Source: Cytobacillus firmus (GTDB taxonomy: Bacteria > Bacillota > Bacilli > Bacillales > Cytobacillaceae). Taken from it: DNA of 64,000 nucleotides. Positions 51,476 to 60,894 of this stretch are shown in pieces; within the stretch, counting starts at the first letter, position 1; the number at the start of each line of letters is the position of its first letter. The notes beneath the pieces were generated by a model, which saw only the letters and a list, made by a program, of their open reading frames with translations, searched no databases and was not told the origin of the DNA. Position numbers and translations under genes: made by a program. The DNA is taken from the NCBI RefSeq assembly GCF_023657595.1, contig NZ_CP098323.1:644001-708000 (forward strand), given 5' to 3'.

Positions 51476-51569
51476 AGAAATAGTAGGTTAGGTAATTGAT
51501 TATTTGATAAGCAGCTATCATAGCAGCTTATTTTTATTTTGGAATGTTTATTCAGCAGGAGGTGTGTAT

Positions 51570-51968
51570 TTGTCAAAGGGGCTGCTCCATCATATCGAGC
51601 TGTACGTATCAAATTTGGAAAGGTCATCCGAATTTTGGGGGTGGTTTCTCGAGGAGTTAGGATATGTATCTTTTCAAAAGTGGGAATTCGGACAAAGCTG
51701 GAGACTAGGTGAAACCTACATTGTCTTTGTGCAGGCAGAGGAACGCTTTCTTGAAATTCCATATCACAGATGCCGAGTGGGGCTGAATCATCTGGCATTT
51801 TATGCTGAATCACGGCTTCACGTTGATGAAATAACGAATGTATTAGAGGCTAAAGGGGTCAATATTCTTTATAAAAACAAGCATCCTTTTGCAGGAGGAA
51901 CTGCTCATTACGCAGTCTATTTCGAAGATCCTGATCGAATTAAAGTTGAATTAATTGCTCCTTTATAA
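51570..51968 (+). CDS. VOC-family protein
   Basis: A 132-residue vicinal-oxygen-chelate domain: LLHHIELYVSNLERSSEFWGWFLEELGY at the start (first metal-ligand His), VGLNHLAFYAES in the middle and YFEDPDRIKVELIAP with the ligand Glu at the end. The TTG at 51570 has AGGAGGTG upstream. It is followed closely by a Nudix gene. Substrate unknown. Confidence 0.9.
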   Translation: MSKGLLHHIELYVSNLERSSEFWGWFLEELGYVSFQKWEFGQSWRLGETYIVFVQAEERFLEIPYHRCRVGLNHLAFYAESRLHVDEITNVLEAKGVNILYKNKHPFAGGTAHYAVYFEDPDRIKVELIAPL

Positions 51969-52025
51969 AACGTGGTCTGCTTCTATTTATTATGGAAAGT
52001 GAAATTTATGAGCGGGAGGCTTAAA

Positions 52026-52454
52026 ATGTTTATTGTAAATGTAGAAGGAGCTATAAGGAAAAATGACAAGTGGCTCATTGTTGAAAGAAGTAAAAAAGAG
52101 GAACATGCAGGTGGTTTGCTTTCCCTTGTTGGAGGAAAGGTGGATTTAGAAGGAAACTCATCAAATATTTTAGAAAGAACTGTAAAGCGTGAAATTTTAG
52201 AGGAAGTCGGTGTAAAAGTAAAAGACCGTTTAATTTATGTACACAGTACTTCTTTCGTAACAGATACTAATCAAAATGTAGTCGATATTGTTTTTCTTTG
52301 CGAATATGAATCTGGTGATGCATTACCTTTATGTTCCGATGAGGTAGAAGAGGTGCTTTGGTTAACAACTAAAGAGATTTTACATCACCCGAAAGCGCCT
52401 GTTTACTTAAAAGAAAGTATTAAATGTGCTGAAGCCTTGATTCCGGTCCATTAG
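52026..52454 (+). CDS. Nudix hydrolase
   Basis: A 142-residue Nudix domain. GGKVDLEGNSSNILERTVKR followed by EILEEVGVKV contains the REx2EExG core; the loop before it is longer than the strict G-x5-E-x7-R spacing. The ATG at 52026 has CGGGAGG upstream, better than the earlier in-frame ATG at 52008. It is probably cotranscribed with the VOC gene, and its start is in the same leader. Confidence 0.85.
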   Translation: MFIVNVEGAIRKNDKWLIVERSKKEEHAGGLLSLVGGKVDLEGNSSNILERTVKREILEEVGVKVKDRLIYVHSTSFVTDTNQNVVDIVFLCEYESGDALPLCSDEVEEVLWLTTKEILHHPKAPVYLKESIKCAEALIPVH

Positions 52455-52490
52455 TAGCAGGGGTCTATTAATCTCGTAATTGTAAAAAAA

Positions 52491-52536
52491 GCAGCCCAAT
52501 TTTTCATTAATAATTATTGAGAAATTGGGCTTTAAA
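52491..52536 (-). terminator. Bidirectional-looking terminator
   Basis: AGCCCAATTT and AAATTGGGCT arms around an AT-rich loop, between the rightward Nudix gene and the leftward hydrolase; T/A tracts flank both sides. Confidence 0.75.
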
Positions 52537-52556
52537 CTTTTCTAACTATTATTTTA

Positions 52557-53396
52557 TCAGGAACTATGCTTTTTAACAGAATCTATAATCTGATTCCAGT
52601 CTTCACTATGAATCTCATGTCCAGTTCCATCAAGTGTCACCATTTCAGAATGCGGGATGGCTTTCTTAAGGGCAAGTCCGTGCTCGTATGGGAGGGCCGG
52701 GTCTTCTGTTCCATGAATAATGAGAACTGGTACGCGGATCTCATCCATTCTATCGTAATATTCTTCTCCGCCTTGCAGCAGGGCATGGTTAAATCTGCTC
52801 GGCAGATGATTGGCACGGTCTGCTTCTCGTGCTGCGAGTTTATACATTCTTTCCTGCTCGAAAGGTTTGGAGCCGGCTAATGTTTTCCATCCGCCCGCGA
52901 GATAAGGAATAGCCGCATTCCGATCCGACCAATCGATGGAAGCGCTCATCGCGTGGTAATCCAGGATGTTCTGATCCATTGGCGGCAGTTTTTCCATCTC
53001 AGTTCCAAATACACTTGATGCGATAAGCGTAAGTGTCAATACACGTGCCGGATATCTTAAGGCAAGAATCTGTCCGGTCAATCCGCCCATGGACATGCCG
53101 ACGATATGGGCCCGGTCAATGTGATAAGCATCCAGTACGCCTGCCGCATCGTCAGCCAAGTCCGTTATTGTATAATTGGAAGTCCCGGGTTCATAAGTGG
53201 TCGATCTGCCCAGATCCCGATGATCGTACCGAATGACAAATCTCCCCTGATCAGCCAGACGGAGACAGAAATCTTCGTCCCACCAGTCCAGTGAAGACAT
53301 TGCGCCCATGATCAAAAGAATTGCTGGATCCTTGGAGTTTCCAAAGCTCTCTGTACATATATCCACATTATTTATTTTCATTATTTGTTCACTCAT
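52557..53396 (-). CDS. Alpha/beta hydrolase
   Basis: A 279-residue hydrolase reading leftward. The elbow VGMSMGG (Ser at about residue 101), RYDHRDLGRST before it, the acid in IIHGTEDPALP and the His in GTGHEIHSEDW are all present. The pattern fits the 3-oxoadipate-enol-lactonase/epoxide-hydrolase-like group common in Bacillus. ACGGAGG precedes the ATG. Confidence 0.92.
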   Translation of the reverse strand: MSEQIMKINNVDICTESFGNSKDPAILLIMGAMSSLDWWDEDFCLRLADQGRFVIRYDHRDLGRSTTYEPGTSNYTITDLADDAAGVLDAYHIDRAHIVGMSMGGLTGQILALRYPARVLTLTLIASSVFGTEMEKLPPMDQNILDYHAMSASIDWSDRNAAIPYLAGGWKTLAGSKPFEQERMYKLAAREADRANHLPSRFNHALLQGGEEYYDRMDEIRVPVLIIHGTEDPALPYEHGLALKKAIPHSEMVTLDGTGHEIHSEDWNQIIDSVKKHSS

Positions 53397-53399
53397 ATT

Positions 53400-53840
53400 T
53401 TACCTCCGTATAATCGTATATATCGCAGATCAGATTGTTTCCGGAGCATTTAGGCCTGCCCCAGTTCATTATCTGTGCCGAATCCACTTGATAATCATGA
53501 TGGGCCTCCTTAAAAAATTTTTTTAACAAGGGACACATCCCTATATGTATTACCCTAACATATCTCTAAGTACCTTAAAGCCAAAATTTCCGGTGGTTTC
53601 TTCTTTAGACTGAATGTGGAGAAATGGGCATCTGGATTAAAATAGACATAAAAAGAGCCGTATTTACGCTAAAACTGTAAATACGGCTTTTTTTTATTGA
53701 TTAATCCATTGAAATAAATGAATTACTGTGGTAAATTTATATAGATGCGCATTATGTAAATAAAGTTAAGTATATTATCCCTATCTTAATTATATAATGC
53801 AATCGATTCGTTTGTCAACCTTTTTATAAATTTTTTTAAG
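53400..53840. other. 440-base gap between divergent genes
   Basis: It holds the terminator-like hairpin at 53656-53696 and AT-rich DNA with possible promoters for helD (TATATAATG near 53790). On the minus strand an AAGGAGG site at about 53509-53515 precedes a 9-codon frame that is too short to call. No other gene seen. Confidence 0.5.
53656..53696 (+). terminator. Terminator hairpin upstream of helD
   Basis: AGCCGTATTTAC pairs with GTAAATACGGCT, then seven or more T. No gene ends just before it, so it may end a small RNA or be a leftover. Confidence 0.75.
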
Positions 53841-53851
53841 GAGTGTTTGCT

Positions 53852-56188
53852 ATGAATTTAAAACTTCAGCAGGAGCAAAAACGATTGGATGGTGTAATGG
53901 AGACGATTACGGAGGAAGTCCGCAGATTGGAAGAAGAAACCTCCAGGCGTAAAAACGAAGTGGTTCATATCCGCAAACACTTTTGGGATGAAGTCAAGGT
54001 GAATACGGATACCTTTGATGATTATTTGGAGACCATTATTGGTTTGAGGCAGGAGGCACAGGCTCTGTCTGTCAGCCAGAGTACCCATCGGCATGCTTCC
54101 AAGCGCTTGTCTGCCTTGCGCAGGATGGAGGAGGTGCCCTATTTCGGCCGGATCGATTTTATGGAAGAAGGCTCTTCGGAACAGGAGCCTGTTTATATTG
54201 GCATTTCTACGCTGAGGGATCAGAGCGGCGAGAATTTTCTTATTTACGACTGGAGGGCGCCGGTTTCGAGTGTGTACTATGATTGCCAGCCGGGACCTGC
54301 TAAGTATGAAACACCCGGAGGCACAATTAAGGGCACATTGGAGAAAAAGTGGCAATATTTGATCCGCCGCGGAGAACTTCAATCCATGTTCGATACGAGT
54401 CTGACCATTGGGGATGAAATTCTGCAGCAGGTTCTCGGCAAGGGAACTGATAAGCATATGCATAATATTGTGGCGACCATTCAACAGGATCAAAACCGGA
54501 TCATCCGTCATGATCAGGGAAGGCTGCTTATTGTTCACGGTGCTGCCGGTAGCGGCAAGACGTCAGCTGCCCTGCAGCGGATTGCTTATCTGCTTTATAA
54601 GTACCGGGAAAATCTGAATGCAGATCAAATCATCCTGTTTTCACCTAATAGGATGTTTAACAGCTATGTATCCAATGTGCTGCCGGAGCTGGGGGAAGAG
54701 AACATGCAGCAGGTTACCTTCCAGGAATATTTGGATCATCAGCTGGGTAAAGAGTTCGCCGTAGAAAATCCATATGAGCAATTGGAGTATGTTTTAACTG
54801 CTGCGAAAACCCCTGAGTACAAATCAAGGGTTACGGGCATTAAATTTAAAGCATCTGCCCGTTTTTTTGAGGCGATTAATGCCTACTTGAAGTCGCTTGA
54901 ATTGTCGGGAATGGTATTTAAGGAAATAACTTTTAGAGGAAAGCCAATTGCTGCTGCTCAGCAAATGGCAGATCAATTCTACAGCAGAGGCACTTCAATT
55001 CGTTTTCATAACAGACTTGAGAAGCTGGCGGATTGGCTTATTAAGCAAATTAATGAAGCTGAAAAAGCTGAACGGTCCAAGGAGTGGGTACAGGAGGAAA
55101 TCGAGCTGCTCAGCAATGAGGAATACCATAAGGCGCATGCCTACCTGGCGAAAAAACGCGGCTTTTCAGGGGATTCGATTCATGATTATGAAATCGAGCC
55201 TGAAGCATTAGCCCGCCTGATTGTCCGGAAAAAATTCAAGCCGCTGCGAAAACAAATCCGGGCCATGCGTTTCATTGATTTTAAGGCGATATACAAGCAG
55301 CTTTTTGCAGATCCCCAGAAAATCCGAGAGTGGATGGAAGAGGAGATGCCGGCAGAATGGGCTGCTATCTGTCAGTCGACTCAGGAAATGCTCGATGAAG
55401 GCAGATTATGTTATGAAGATGCTACTCCATTTTTATATGTGAAAGAGCAAATTCAAGGCTTTCAGACAAATAGTGCGATTAAACATATTGTGGTGGATGA
55501 GGCACAGGATTACTCTCCGTTTCAATTTGAGTTCTTAAAGCGTTTGTTTCCTGCATCCAAGATGACGGTGCTCGGTGATTTTAACCAGGCGATCTTTGCC
55601 CATGCCAGCGAAACAGCTGATTTTCACACACTCACCAGCCTGTATGGACCGGATCAGACAGAACTGATTAATTTATCGAGGAGCTACAGGTCGACTAAAC
55701 CGATCATCGAATTTACACGAAGACTGGTTCCTAACGGGAAAGAGATCATCCCATTTGACCGTGATGGAAAGCTGCCTGAGCTGAAGCGATTGTCCGATCA
55801 AACCGAACTGCACAGCTTCATTGCCTCCAAGGTTGCTGACTGGAGAAGCCAGGGGCTTAACAGCATGGCCATTATCTGTAAGTCTGCAGAAGAAAGTGCA
55901 CAGGCCTATGAAGCCTTGTCCGGCATCGAGGGAATAAAACTCCTGAAAAGCAACTCGACCGAATATGAAGAAGGAGTAGTTGTCGTACCTTCGTATTTAT
56001 CCAAGGGCATTGAATTTGATGCCGTTATTATTTATGATGCATCGGAAAGTGTATATGGTGATGAAAGCCTGCGAAGAGTGTTTTATACCTCCTGCACGAG
56101 AGCGATGCATGATTTGCAGCTCTGCAGCGTGGGTGAACCGAGTCCCTTCTTGCAGGATGTTTTACGGGAAGGTCTTATTCAGGTCTGA
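53852..56188 (+). CDS. helD: HelD: RNA-polymerase-recycling UvrD-like ATPase
   Basis: A 778-residue protein that removes stalled RNA polymerase from DNA or RNA. The N-terminal coiled-coil prong (about 1-70, QQEQKRLDGVMETITEEVRR) enters the polymerase secondary channel. Superfamily 1 motifs follow: Walker A VHGAAGSGKTSAAL near residue 225, DEAQDYSPFQFE near 548 (Walker B), LGDFNQAIF, and LSRSYRST. The ATG at 53852 has TTAAGGAG upstream; the frame opens slightly earlier. Size and order match Bacillus HelD. Confidence 0.93.
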   Translation: MNLKLQQEQKRLDGVMETITEEVRRLEEETSRRKNEVVHIRKHFWDEVKVNTDTFDDYLETIIGLRQEAQALSVSQSTHRHASKRLSALRRMEEVPYFGRIDFMEEGSSEQEPVYIGISTLRDQSGENFLIYDWRAPVSSVYYDCQPGPAKYETPGGTIKGTLEKKWQYLIRRGELQSMFDTSLTIGDEILQQVLGKGTDKHMHNIVATIQQDQNRIIRHDQGRLLIVHGAAGSGKTSAALQRIAYLLYKYRENLNADQIILFSPNRMFNSYVSNVLPELGEENMQQVTFQEYLDHQLGKEFAVENPYEQLEYVLTAAKTPEYKSRVTGIKFKASARFFEAINAYLKSLELSGMVFKEITFRGKPIAAAQQMADQFYSRGTSIRFHNRLEKLADWLIKQINEAEKAERSKEWVQEEIELLSNEEYHKAHAYLAKKRGFSGDSIHDYEIEPEALARLIVRKKFKPLRKQIRAMRFIDFKAIYKQLFADPQKIREWMEEEMPAEWAAICQSTQEMLDEGRLCYEDATPFLYVKEQIQGFQTNSAIKHIVVDEAQDYSPFQFEFLKRLFPASKMTVLGDFNQAIFAHASETADFHTLTSLYGPDQTELINLSRSYRSTKPIIEFTRRLVPNGKEIIPFDRDGKLPELKRLSDQTELHSFIASKVADWRSQGLNSMAIICKSAEESAQAYEALSGIEGIKLLKSNSTEYEEGVVVVPSYLSKGIEFDAVIIYDASESVYGDESLRRVFYTSCTRAMHDLQLCSVGEPSPFLQDVLREGLIQV

Positions 56189-56238
56189 CTTGGCTGGGTG
56201 TATCATCTATAGTTAACTTAGAAAGAAGGATTGATCGA

Positions 56239-57759
56239 ATGTCGCAGCAAACCAATACGGATCAAAACAAACCGCCATATGGCATGATCGCCATTTTATT
56301 TATCGGGGCTTTTGTCGCGATATTGAATGAAACATTGTTGAACGTTGCTCTCCCATCCATTATGGAAGAATTTGATGTGAATGCAACTGCCGTACAATGG
56401 CTGTCTACAGGCTATATGCTTATTAACGGGATTTTAATTCCAGCGAGTGCATTTTTCATTCAGCGATTTTCCGATAAGAAATTATTCATTACAGCCATGT
56501 CACTGTTTACTTTGGGAACATTCCTGGCCAGCATTGCGCCTGCATTTGGTGTGTTATTAGGGGCTCGGATGATTCAGGCTTCAGGATCCGCGATAATGAT
56601 GCCCCTATTAATGAATGTCATGCTTACCGCATTTCCGGTCGAAAAAAGAGGGGCAGCAATGGGGATGTTTGGTCTTGTCATGATTACAGCTCCAGCAATT
56701 GGGCCGACTCTTTCCGGATGGCTGATTGAACATTACAGCTGGAGAATGTTATTTGACCTTGTTCTGCCAATTGCCCTGCTAACAGTAGTTTTTGCAGTCT
56801 TCAAGTTAAAAGATATCACACCGCAGAGAGCGATTAAGCTTGATTTCATCTCGCTGGTTTTATCAAGCATCGGGTTTGGCGGCCTGCTTTATGGCTTTAG
56901 TTCAGCAGGGGAAAAAGGATGGGATAATCCCCTCGTGTACGGCACGATTGTGATTGGGGCACTTGCTTTACTTACCTTTGTACTCCGTCAGCTTCGGATG
57001 GATGATCCTATGCTTGAATTTCGCATCTACAAATATCCGATGTTTGCCCTGTCATCAGCCATTTCAATCGTGATCGCCGTTGCCATGTTTTCAGCGATGA
57101 TTTTGATGCCCATCTATGTACAGACCATCCGCGGAATTTCACCGATGGACTCAGGCCTATTAATGCTTCCGGGAGCAATTGTAATGGGAATCATGTCTCC
57201 CATTACAGGGAAACTCTTTGATAAGTATGGGGCCAGAGTTTTAGCGGTGATTGGGCTGACCATTACCGTTGTAACATCTTATTATTTCAGCAGAATTGGC
57301 ATGAATACGGCCTATTCAACCCTTGTTCTGCTGTATACTTTTCGAATGTTCGGGATGTCAATGGTTATGATGCCTGTCATGACAAATGGATTGAATCAGC
57401 TGCCGCCGATCAGCAATCCGCATGGAACCGCCATGAATAATACACTGCAGCAGGTATCCGGCGCCATTGGCTCCGCGCTGCTGATTACCGTCATGAATAA
57501 CCGTACAAAAGAAAAAGCAGAGGAGCTGGCTGCTGACACACTGGCCAATATGAGTGCAAGTGCAGCTCAGCCATCTGCACAGGCCGCAGCTGACATGCAG
57601 CAGCAAATCATGAATGAAGCGATGCTGCATGGCATTAATTTCACTTTCTTCCTTTCTGCATTGATTGCGGTCATCGCACTTATACTTGCTTTCTTTATTA
57701 AGAGAGTGAAACCTCATCATGAGAATCAGACAGGTGAGGAATTGGCTGTTAAAGAGTGA
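56239..57759 (+). CDS. DHA2-family multidrug exporter (14-helix MFS, LmrB/EmrB type)
   Basis: A 506-residue transporter with about 14 helices. LNETLLNVALPSIMEEF (family motif D1 region), QWLSTGYMLINGILIP, RMIQASGSAIMMPLLM and GPTLSGWLIEHYSWRMLF (motif C, antiporter) are the DHA2 signatures. Close in layout to LmrB of B. subtilis. AGAAAGAAGGA precedes the ATG. It starts 50 nt after helD; HelD homologues elsewhere affect rifampicin response, but a link between the two here is only suggestive. Confidence 0.92.
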   Translation: MSQQTNTDQNKPPYGMIAILFIGAFVAILNETLLNVALPSIMEEFDVNATAVQWLSTGYMLINGILIPASAFFIQRFSDKKLFITAMSLFTLGTFLASIAPAFGVLLGARMIQASGSAIMMPLLMNVMLTAFPVEKRGAAMGMFGLVMITAPAIGPTLSGWLIEHYSWRMLFDLVLPIALLTVVFAVFKLKDITPQRAIKLDFISLVLSSIGFGGLLYGFSSAGEKGWDNPLVYGTIVIGALALLTFVLRQLRMDDPMLEFRIYKYPMFALSSAISIVIAVAMFSAMILMPIYVQTIRGISPMDSGLLMLPGAIVMGIMSPITGKLFDKYGARVLAVIGLTITVVTSYYFSRIGMNTAYSTLVLLYTFRMFGMSMVMMPVMTNGLNQLPPISNPHGTAMNNTLQQVSGAIGSALLITVMNNRTKEKAEELAADTLANMSASAAQPSAQAAADMQQQIMNEAMLHGINFTFFLSALIAVIALILAFFIKRVKPHHENQTGEELAVKE

Positions 57760-57772
57760 TCAATATACTGAA

Positions 57773-57816
57773 AACCGGGTGATGTCCAGTTTCTGGCACC
57801 GCCCGGTGTTTTTAAA
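57773..57816 (+). terminator. Terminator after the drug exporter
   Basis: ACCGGGTG and CACCGCCCGGT pair imperfectly, followed by TTTTT. Confidence 0.7.
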
Positions 57817-57849
57817 AGATAAGAAAGTATAAACTTTGAACGTCGATAA

Positions 57850-57975
57850 CTGTCTAGCTCCAGCGCCTACCCCCTCGAGGTCACAAGACGATCCTCCCAA
57901 AAAGGCAAAGGACGCCTTTCCGTGAGGCTCGTCTTGTGCTTGTCGGGGGTGGGCAAGGCGCTTGCGCTTTTCTTT
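57850..57975. repeat. Common Bacillus dispersed hairpin repeat (bcr-like)
   Basis: It begins TGTCTAGCTCCAGCGCCTAC and ends GGCAAGGCGCTTGCGCTTTT. Long complementary parts lie inside (ACAAGACGA/TCGTCTTGTG, AAAGGC/GCCTTT). This sequence family is widespread between genes in many Bacillaceae and unrelated to families A-C. Recognised from memory; function unknown. Confidence 0.8.
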
Positions 57976-57983
57976 TGCTGCCG

Positions 57984-59759
57984 CTATTTTTTTAATAAAA
58001 AAGGGGCAGTTGCAATTACACCAATCACATACAAAAGCAATGCGAAGTAAGCAGGAAGCAGGTGGATGAAATCCGTATAGTTAATAAAAAAATGAGTTAT
58101 AATTCCAGCGGCGAATGCCGGAATGGCTCCAATGGTGAAGGTCCACCACACCCACCTTTCCCCCTCGCGGATTCCCCATAAAGCCAGCATCAAGACGAGC
58201 AAGCCCACACTTAAAAGAGCACTTCCAAATCCTGCACGGTCATGTGCGATCACAGGAATTAACCGATCGTTAAACTCATTAAGAGCTTCCGGAGTCAGGC
58301 AAAGATAAGCAAGGTCAGTTGGTACAAATACATGTGAAGCTCCAATGAAGGAAATGACCATCCCGCCAATAGCTAATGAAAAGCCCAGTATTACAAAGCA
58401 AAGCTGGCCGGCTAAACTCAGCTTCCACTGAGCACTGTTGAAAAGGTTTGAACTGACGGGGGATGCATTTGCTGTTCTTGATTTTAAATATCCCAAAATA
58501 AACAAGGGCAGTAAAATAAGCCAAAACAGCCCATGGAGCCAATCGAAATAACCATAGCCAATAAACAGGACAATTCCCAGGAAGCCGATGGTTCCTGCTA
58601 TATTTACTGCTTTTCTTGCCCAGTGGAGGCCATTTCTTATTCCATGCCTGGCAAGCTGCATATAGATGATTCCGCCTGAAATCATCGTTCCTGAAAGGGT
58701 CATTCTGTCATGTGCCATAAAGTATAAAATGGCAGGGTTAAAATAAAGAATATCTTTCCTGAAGATCCCCAGGAATCTCTCATCATATGGAAGGACCACC
58801 GAAGTCATGCTGAAAAACAGCGCAATAAACCCTGCAATGGCAATAGCCAAGCCAAACAGCCAATACCATCGCCATCCCTCCGCTTTTACAGGCTCCATCG
58901 GAAATGTGCTGGTATAGGCTTCATTAATCCTCTTTGGCAATCCAGGTCCAGTAAAAATGTACTCATCGCCTAACATGATTAAAGAAGCTCCGCTTTCCAG
59001 CAGTTTAGTAGCATCTGAAGGCTCTTTTACCCAGCCTGACGTGATGATGGGCAAATCTTCGCTGAATACTTCCCTGAGAGCCACAAGCCTATGAATGAGT
59101 TCTTCCTGTGAATCATAGCCTGTAAGAAGAATGCCGTCCGGGCGATAGTCCAGGCTGAGAGGATCATTTTTTGGAGAAGTAAGGATGATAGGTTTATTTA
59201 ATTCATATTTAAATTGATTAAATTGGCTCTCTGATTGAAAGGTCTGACTGTCCAAAATAAATCCGTCACTAAAAGGCAGCAATTCTTCACAAATTTGCAT
59301 GGCTTCCCGATAAGTTCCTTCCACATTAATGAGGAAAGGAATTTTCTTTTTCTTTAGAGAAAGCAGCTGTTTCTTAGCAGCCGTTAACTCCATAGAAGCG
59401 TCAGTTAATCTATGTATCTTCTCTTGTTTCGGGTCCATATATAGTTCTTCTGCTGACCCTCGAATGGAAACAGGCCCGATCTCAATAAAACCAAACCCCA
59501 AATTCTGAAAAGCCTTCGTCCCCGTTAAGTGAGGGTCAATCCTGCCGCTTAGTCCGACTGGAGCGGAAAAATGAACGCCAAATATATTTTTCGCAAGCTT
59601 GCCGGAGGGTTCCATATGACCAAGAAACTCGATTACTCCTTCCCCTATACGGGTGGATGAAATCATGCTCATTCCGCGATGGATAAACTCCCGGCTGAAG
59701 GAAGTTGGAAGCTTCTGAAGTATGGGCTTGAAAATAGGATGATACGACCAATCCGGCAA
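57984..59759 (-). CDS. Dihydroorotate-dehydrogenase-like barrel fused to a multi-helix membrane domain
   Basis: A 591-residue protein reading leftward. Residues about 1-300 form a PyrD-like FMN barrel: KNIFGVHFSAPVGLSGRID, GFGFIEIGPVS and SGWVKEPSDATKLLESGASLIMLG. Residues about 305-590 have some eight or nine transmembrane helices, with a second half resembling a quinone-type or small-molecule membrane domain. Ordinary PyrD ends after about 310 residues. The start is taken as TTG 59759 because GGGAGGTG lies just before it and the ATG at 59774 overlaps that site. Function unknown; a membrane dehydrogenase passing electrons to a quinone is plausible. Confidence 0.82.
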   Translation of the reverse strand: MPDWSYHPIFKPILQKLPTSFSREFIHRGMSMISSTRIGEGVIEFLGHMEPSGKLAKNIFGVHFSAPVGLSGRIDPHLTGTKAFQNLGFGFIEIGPVSIRGSAEELYMDPKQEKIHRLTDASMELTAAKKQLLSLKKKKIPFLINVEGTYREAMQICEELLPFSDGFILDSQTFQSESQFNQFKYELNKPIILTSPKNDPLSLDYRPDGILLTGYDSQEELIHRLVALREVFSEDLPIITSGWVKEPSDATKLLESGASLIMLGDEYIFTGPGLPKRINEAYTSTFPMEPVKAEGWRWYWLFGLAIAIAGFIALFFSMTSVVLPYDERFLGIFRKDILYFNPAILYFMAHDRMTLSGTMISGGIIYMQLARHGIRNGLHWARKAVNIAGTIGFLGIVLFIGYGYFDWLHGLFWLILLPLFILGYLKSRTANASPVSSNLFNSAQWKLSLAGQLCFVILGFSLAIGGMVISFIGASHVFVPTDLAYLCLTPEALNEFNDRLIPVIAHDRAGFGSALLSVGLLVLMLALWGIREGERWVWWTFTIGAIPAFAAGIITHFFINYTDFIHLLPAYFALLLYVIGVIATAPFLLKK

Positions 59760-59923
59760 ATAAACACCTCCCATTTTTATCTATTTTAGCATATGCGTTT
59801 GGATGGATAGGTTGTTTATTAGGTGAAAGAGTGCTCTTTTTATTGGCTTTTTTCACATAGATTGTTGTTTTTTCCCGATGCTAATAGGACCTTAATATAA
59901 TTGCGTTCTAGGAGGCGGTAAAA

Positions 59924-60280
59924 ATGTGGGAAAGTTTATTCCAGGGATTCTCAGAACTACCTAAATCAGAACAATTTAAGTTATATAATGCGATTAAGTT
60001 TCTATTGTTTCCGGCAGATCAAGGAGACGTAGCAAAGATAATTAAGGATATCCTTGCAGCAGAAAAAGGGCTAAAGCACGAAATTGTGAATATTCGAAAG
60101 GGAATTTACGTCAAGAAGTCAATTTACCATATCCAACACGTCAATGCTTATCACGCTCAGCTCAAGAAATTTATGCAAAGGTTTCAAGGTGTGGCGACCA
60201 AGTACTTGGATAACTACCTTTTCTGGTTCAAATATATTAACCAAACAAAACAAAAACTATTGCCAAATCTGAACGGGTAA
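59924..60280 (+). pseudogene. Internally deleted IS1595-type transposase
   Basis: The 118-codon frame joins an N-terminal piece (WESLFQGFSELPKSEQFKLY, typical of the start of IS1595-like transposases) to the C-terminal tail HIQHVNAYHAQLKKFMQRFQ, GVATKYLDNYLFWFKYIN. That tail is the end of IS1595-family transposases. The DDE catalytic core of about 200 residues is absent. A TAGGAGGCGG ribosome site precedes the ATG. It is a relic of an insertion sequence. Confidence 0.78.
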
Positions 60281-60447
60281 AACAACTCCTCTTAGGTTCT
60301 TGCCGGAATTCCAACCATTCTACAGTGGAGATATTAAGAACAGCTTAAAAATTACGTTTTTGATGGTATATTTGGTGTGCAAAAATTTGAAATAAGCCGG
60401 AAACCTCTTTAAGAACTTATGTTAAAATTAGAATAATCGAAATAAAC

Positions 60448-60487
60448 TTGTTTTACTAACGGGGCAGGTTAGTGAAAGAAGAAGGAG
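60448..60487 (+). repeat. Family A repeat, right part
   Basis: TTTTACTAACGGGGCAGGTTAGT and GAAAGAAGAAG, before the small gene at 60514. Confidence 0.8.
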
Positions 60488-60513
60488 CTAAATTATGCAG
60501 GTTGAGGTAGTGG

Positions 60514-60729
60514 TTGAATCAATTGGATAAGACAGTCACTTTTTCATTCAGTAGCACAAAATATGAAGGTACAGAGGCGACAGAAACATTTAATTTTAAA
60601 GAATTAGGTATTGATGAGGATTTGGATAATGAAGCGCTAAAAATAGAAATAGATAGGATTTTTCAAGCTTGGGTTTGGGAAAAACTCAATATTTCTTTTA
60701 GTATTGTTATAAACAAGGACAAACGTTAG
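60514..60729 (+). CDS. Small hypothetical protein
   Basis: A 71-residue protein from a TTG at 60514 (GAGGTAGTGG upstream): NQLDKTVTFSFSSTKYEGTE, then ATETFNFKELGIDEDLD and a closing strand SFSIVINKDK. Beta-hairpin then helix. No family recognised. It lies exactly between two family A repeats. Confidence 0.6.
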   Translation: MNQLDKTVTFSFSSTKYEGTEATETFNFKELGIDEDLDNEALKIEIDRIFQAWVWEKLNISFSIVINKDKR

Positions 60730-60744
60730 TACAGATAACAAACG

Positions 60745-60848
60745 AGAAACATATTAATATTGCACTAAAGGGCTTATATTTAAGATCAGCTGCCGAACCA
60801 GGCAGCTTTTTCTTATTTAACAAAAAAGGCAGGTTAGTTCAATAAAGT
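60745..60848 (+). repeat. Family A repeat, well conserved
   Basis: TTGCACTAAAGGGCTTATATTT, CAGCTGCCGAACCAGGCAGC, T run, AACAAAAAAGGCAGGTTAGT and TCAATAAAG. Confidence 0.9.
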
Positions 60849-60894
60849 AACTGTAATAGTCGTAATGTTATACTGTTGGAAAGGTTGGAAATTA

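Noticed and set aside
53488-53516. Nine-codon minus-strand leader peptide upstream of the alpha/beta hydrolase
   Set aside because: It has a good AAGGAGG site but is too short, about 90 bases from the hydrolase start, and shows no regulatory structure.
53700-53852. Rifampicin-associated element upstream of helD
   Set aside because: The GGGGCTTGC...GCAAG dyad typical of such elements in Actinobacteria is absent; only AT-rich promoter-like DNA is seen.
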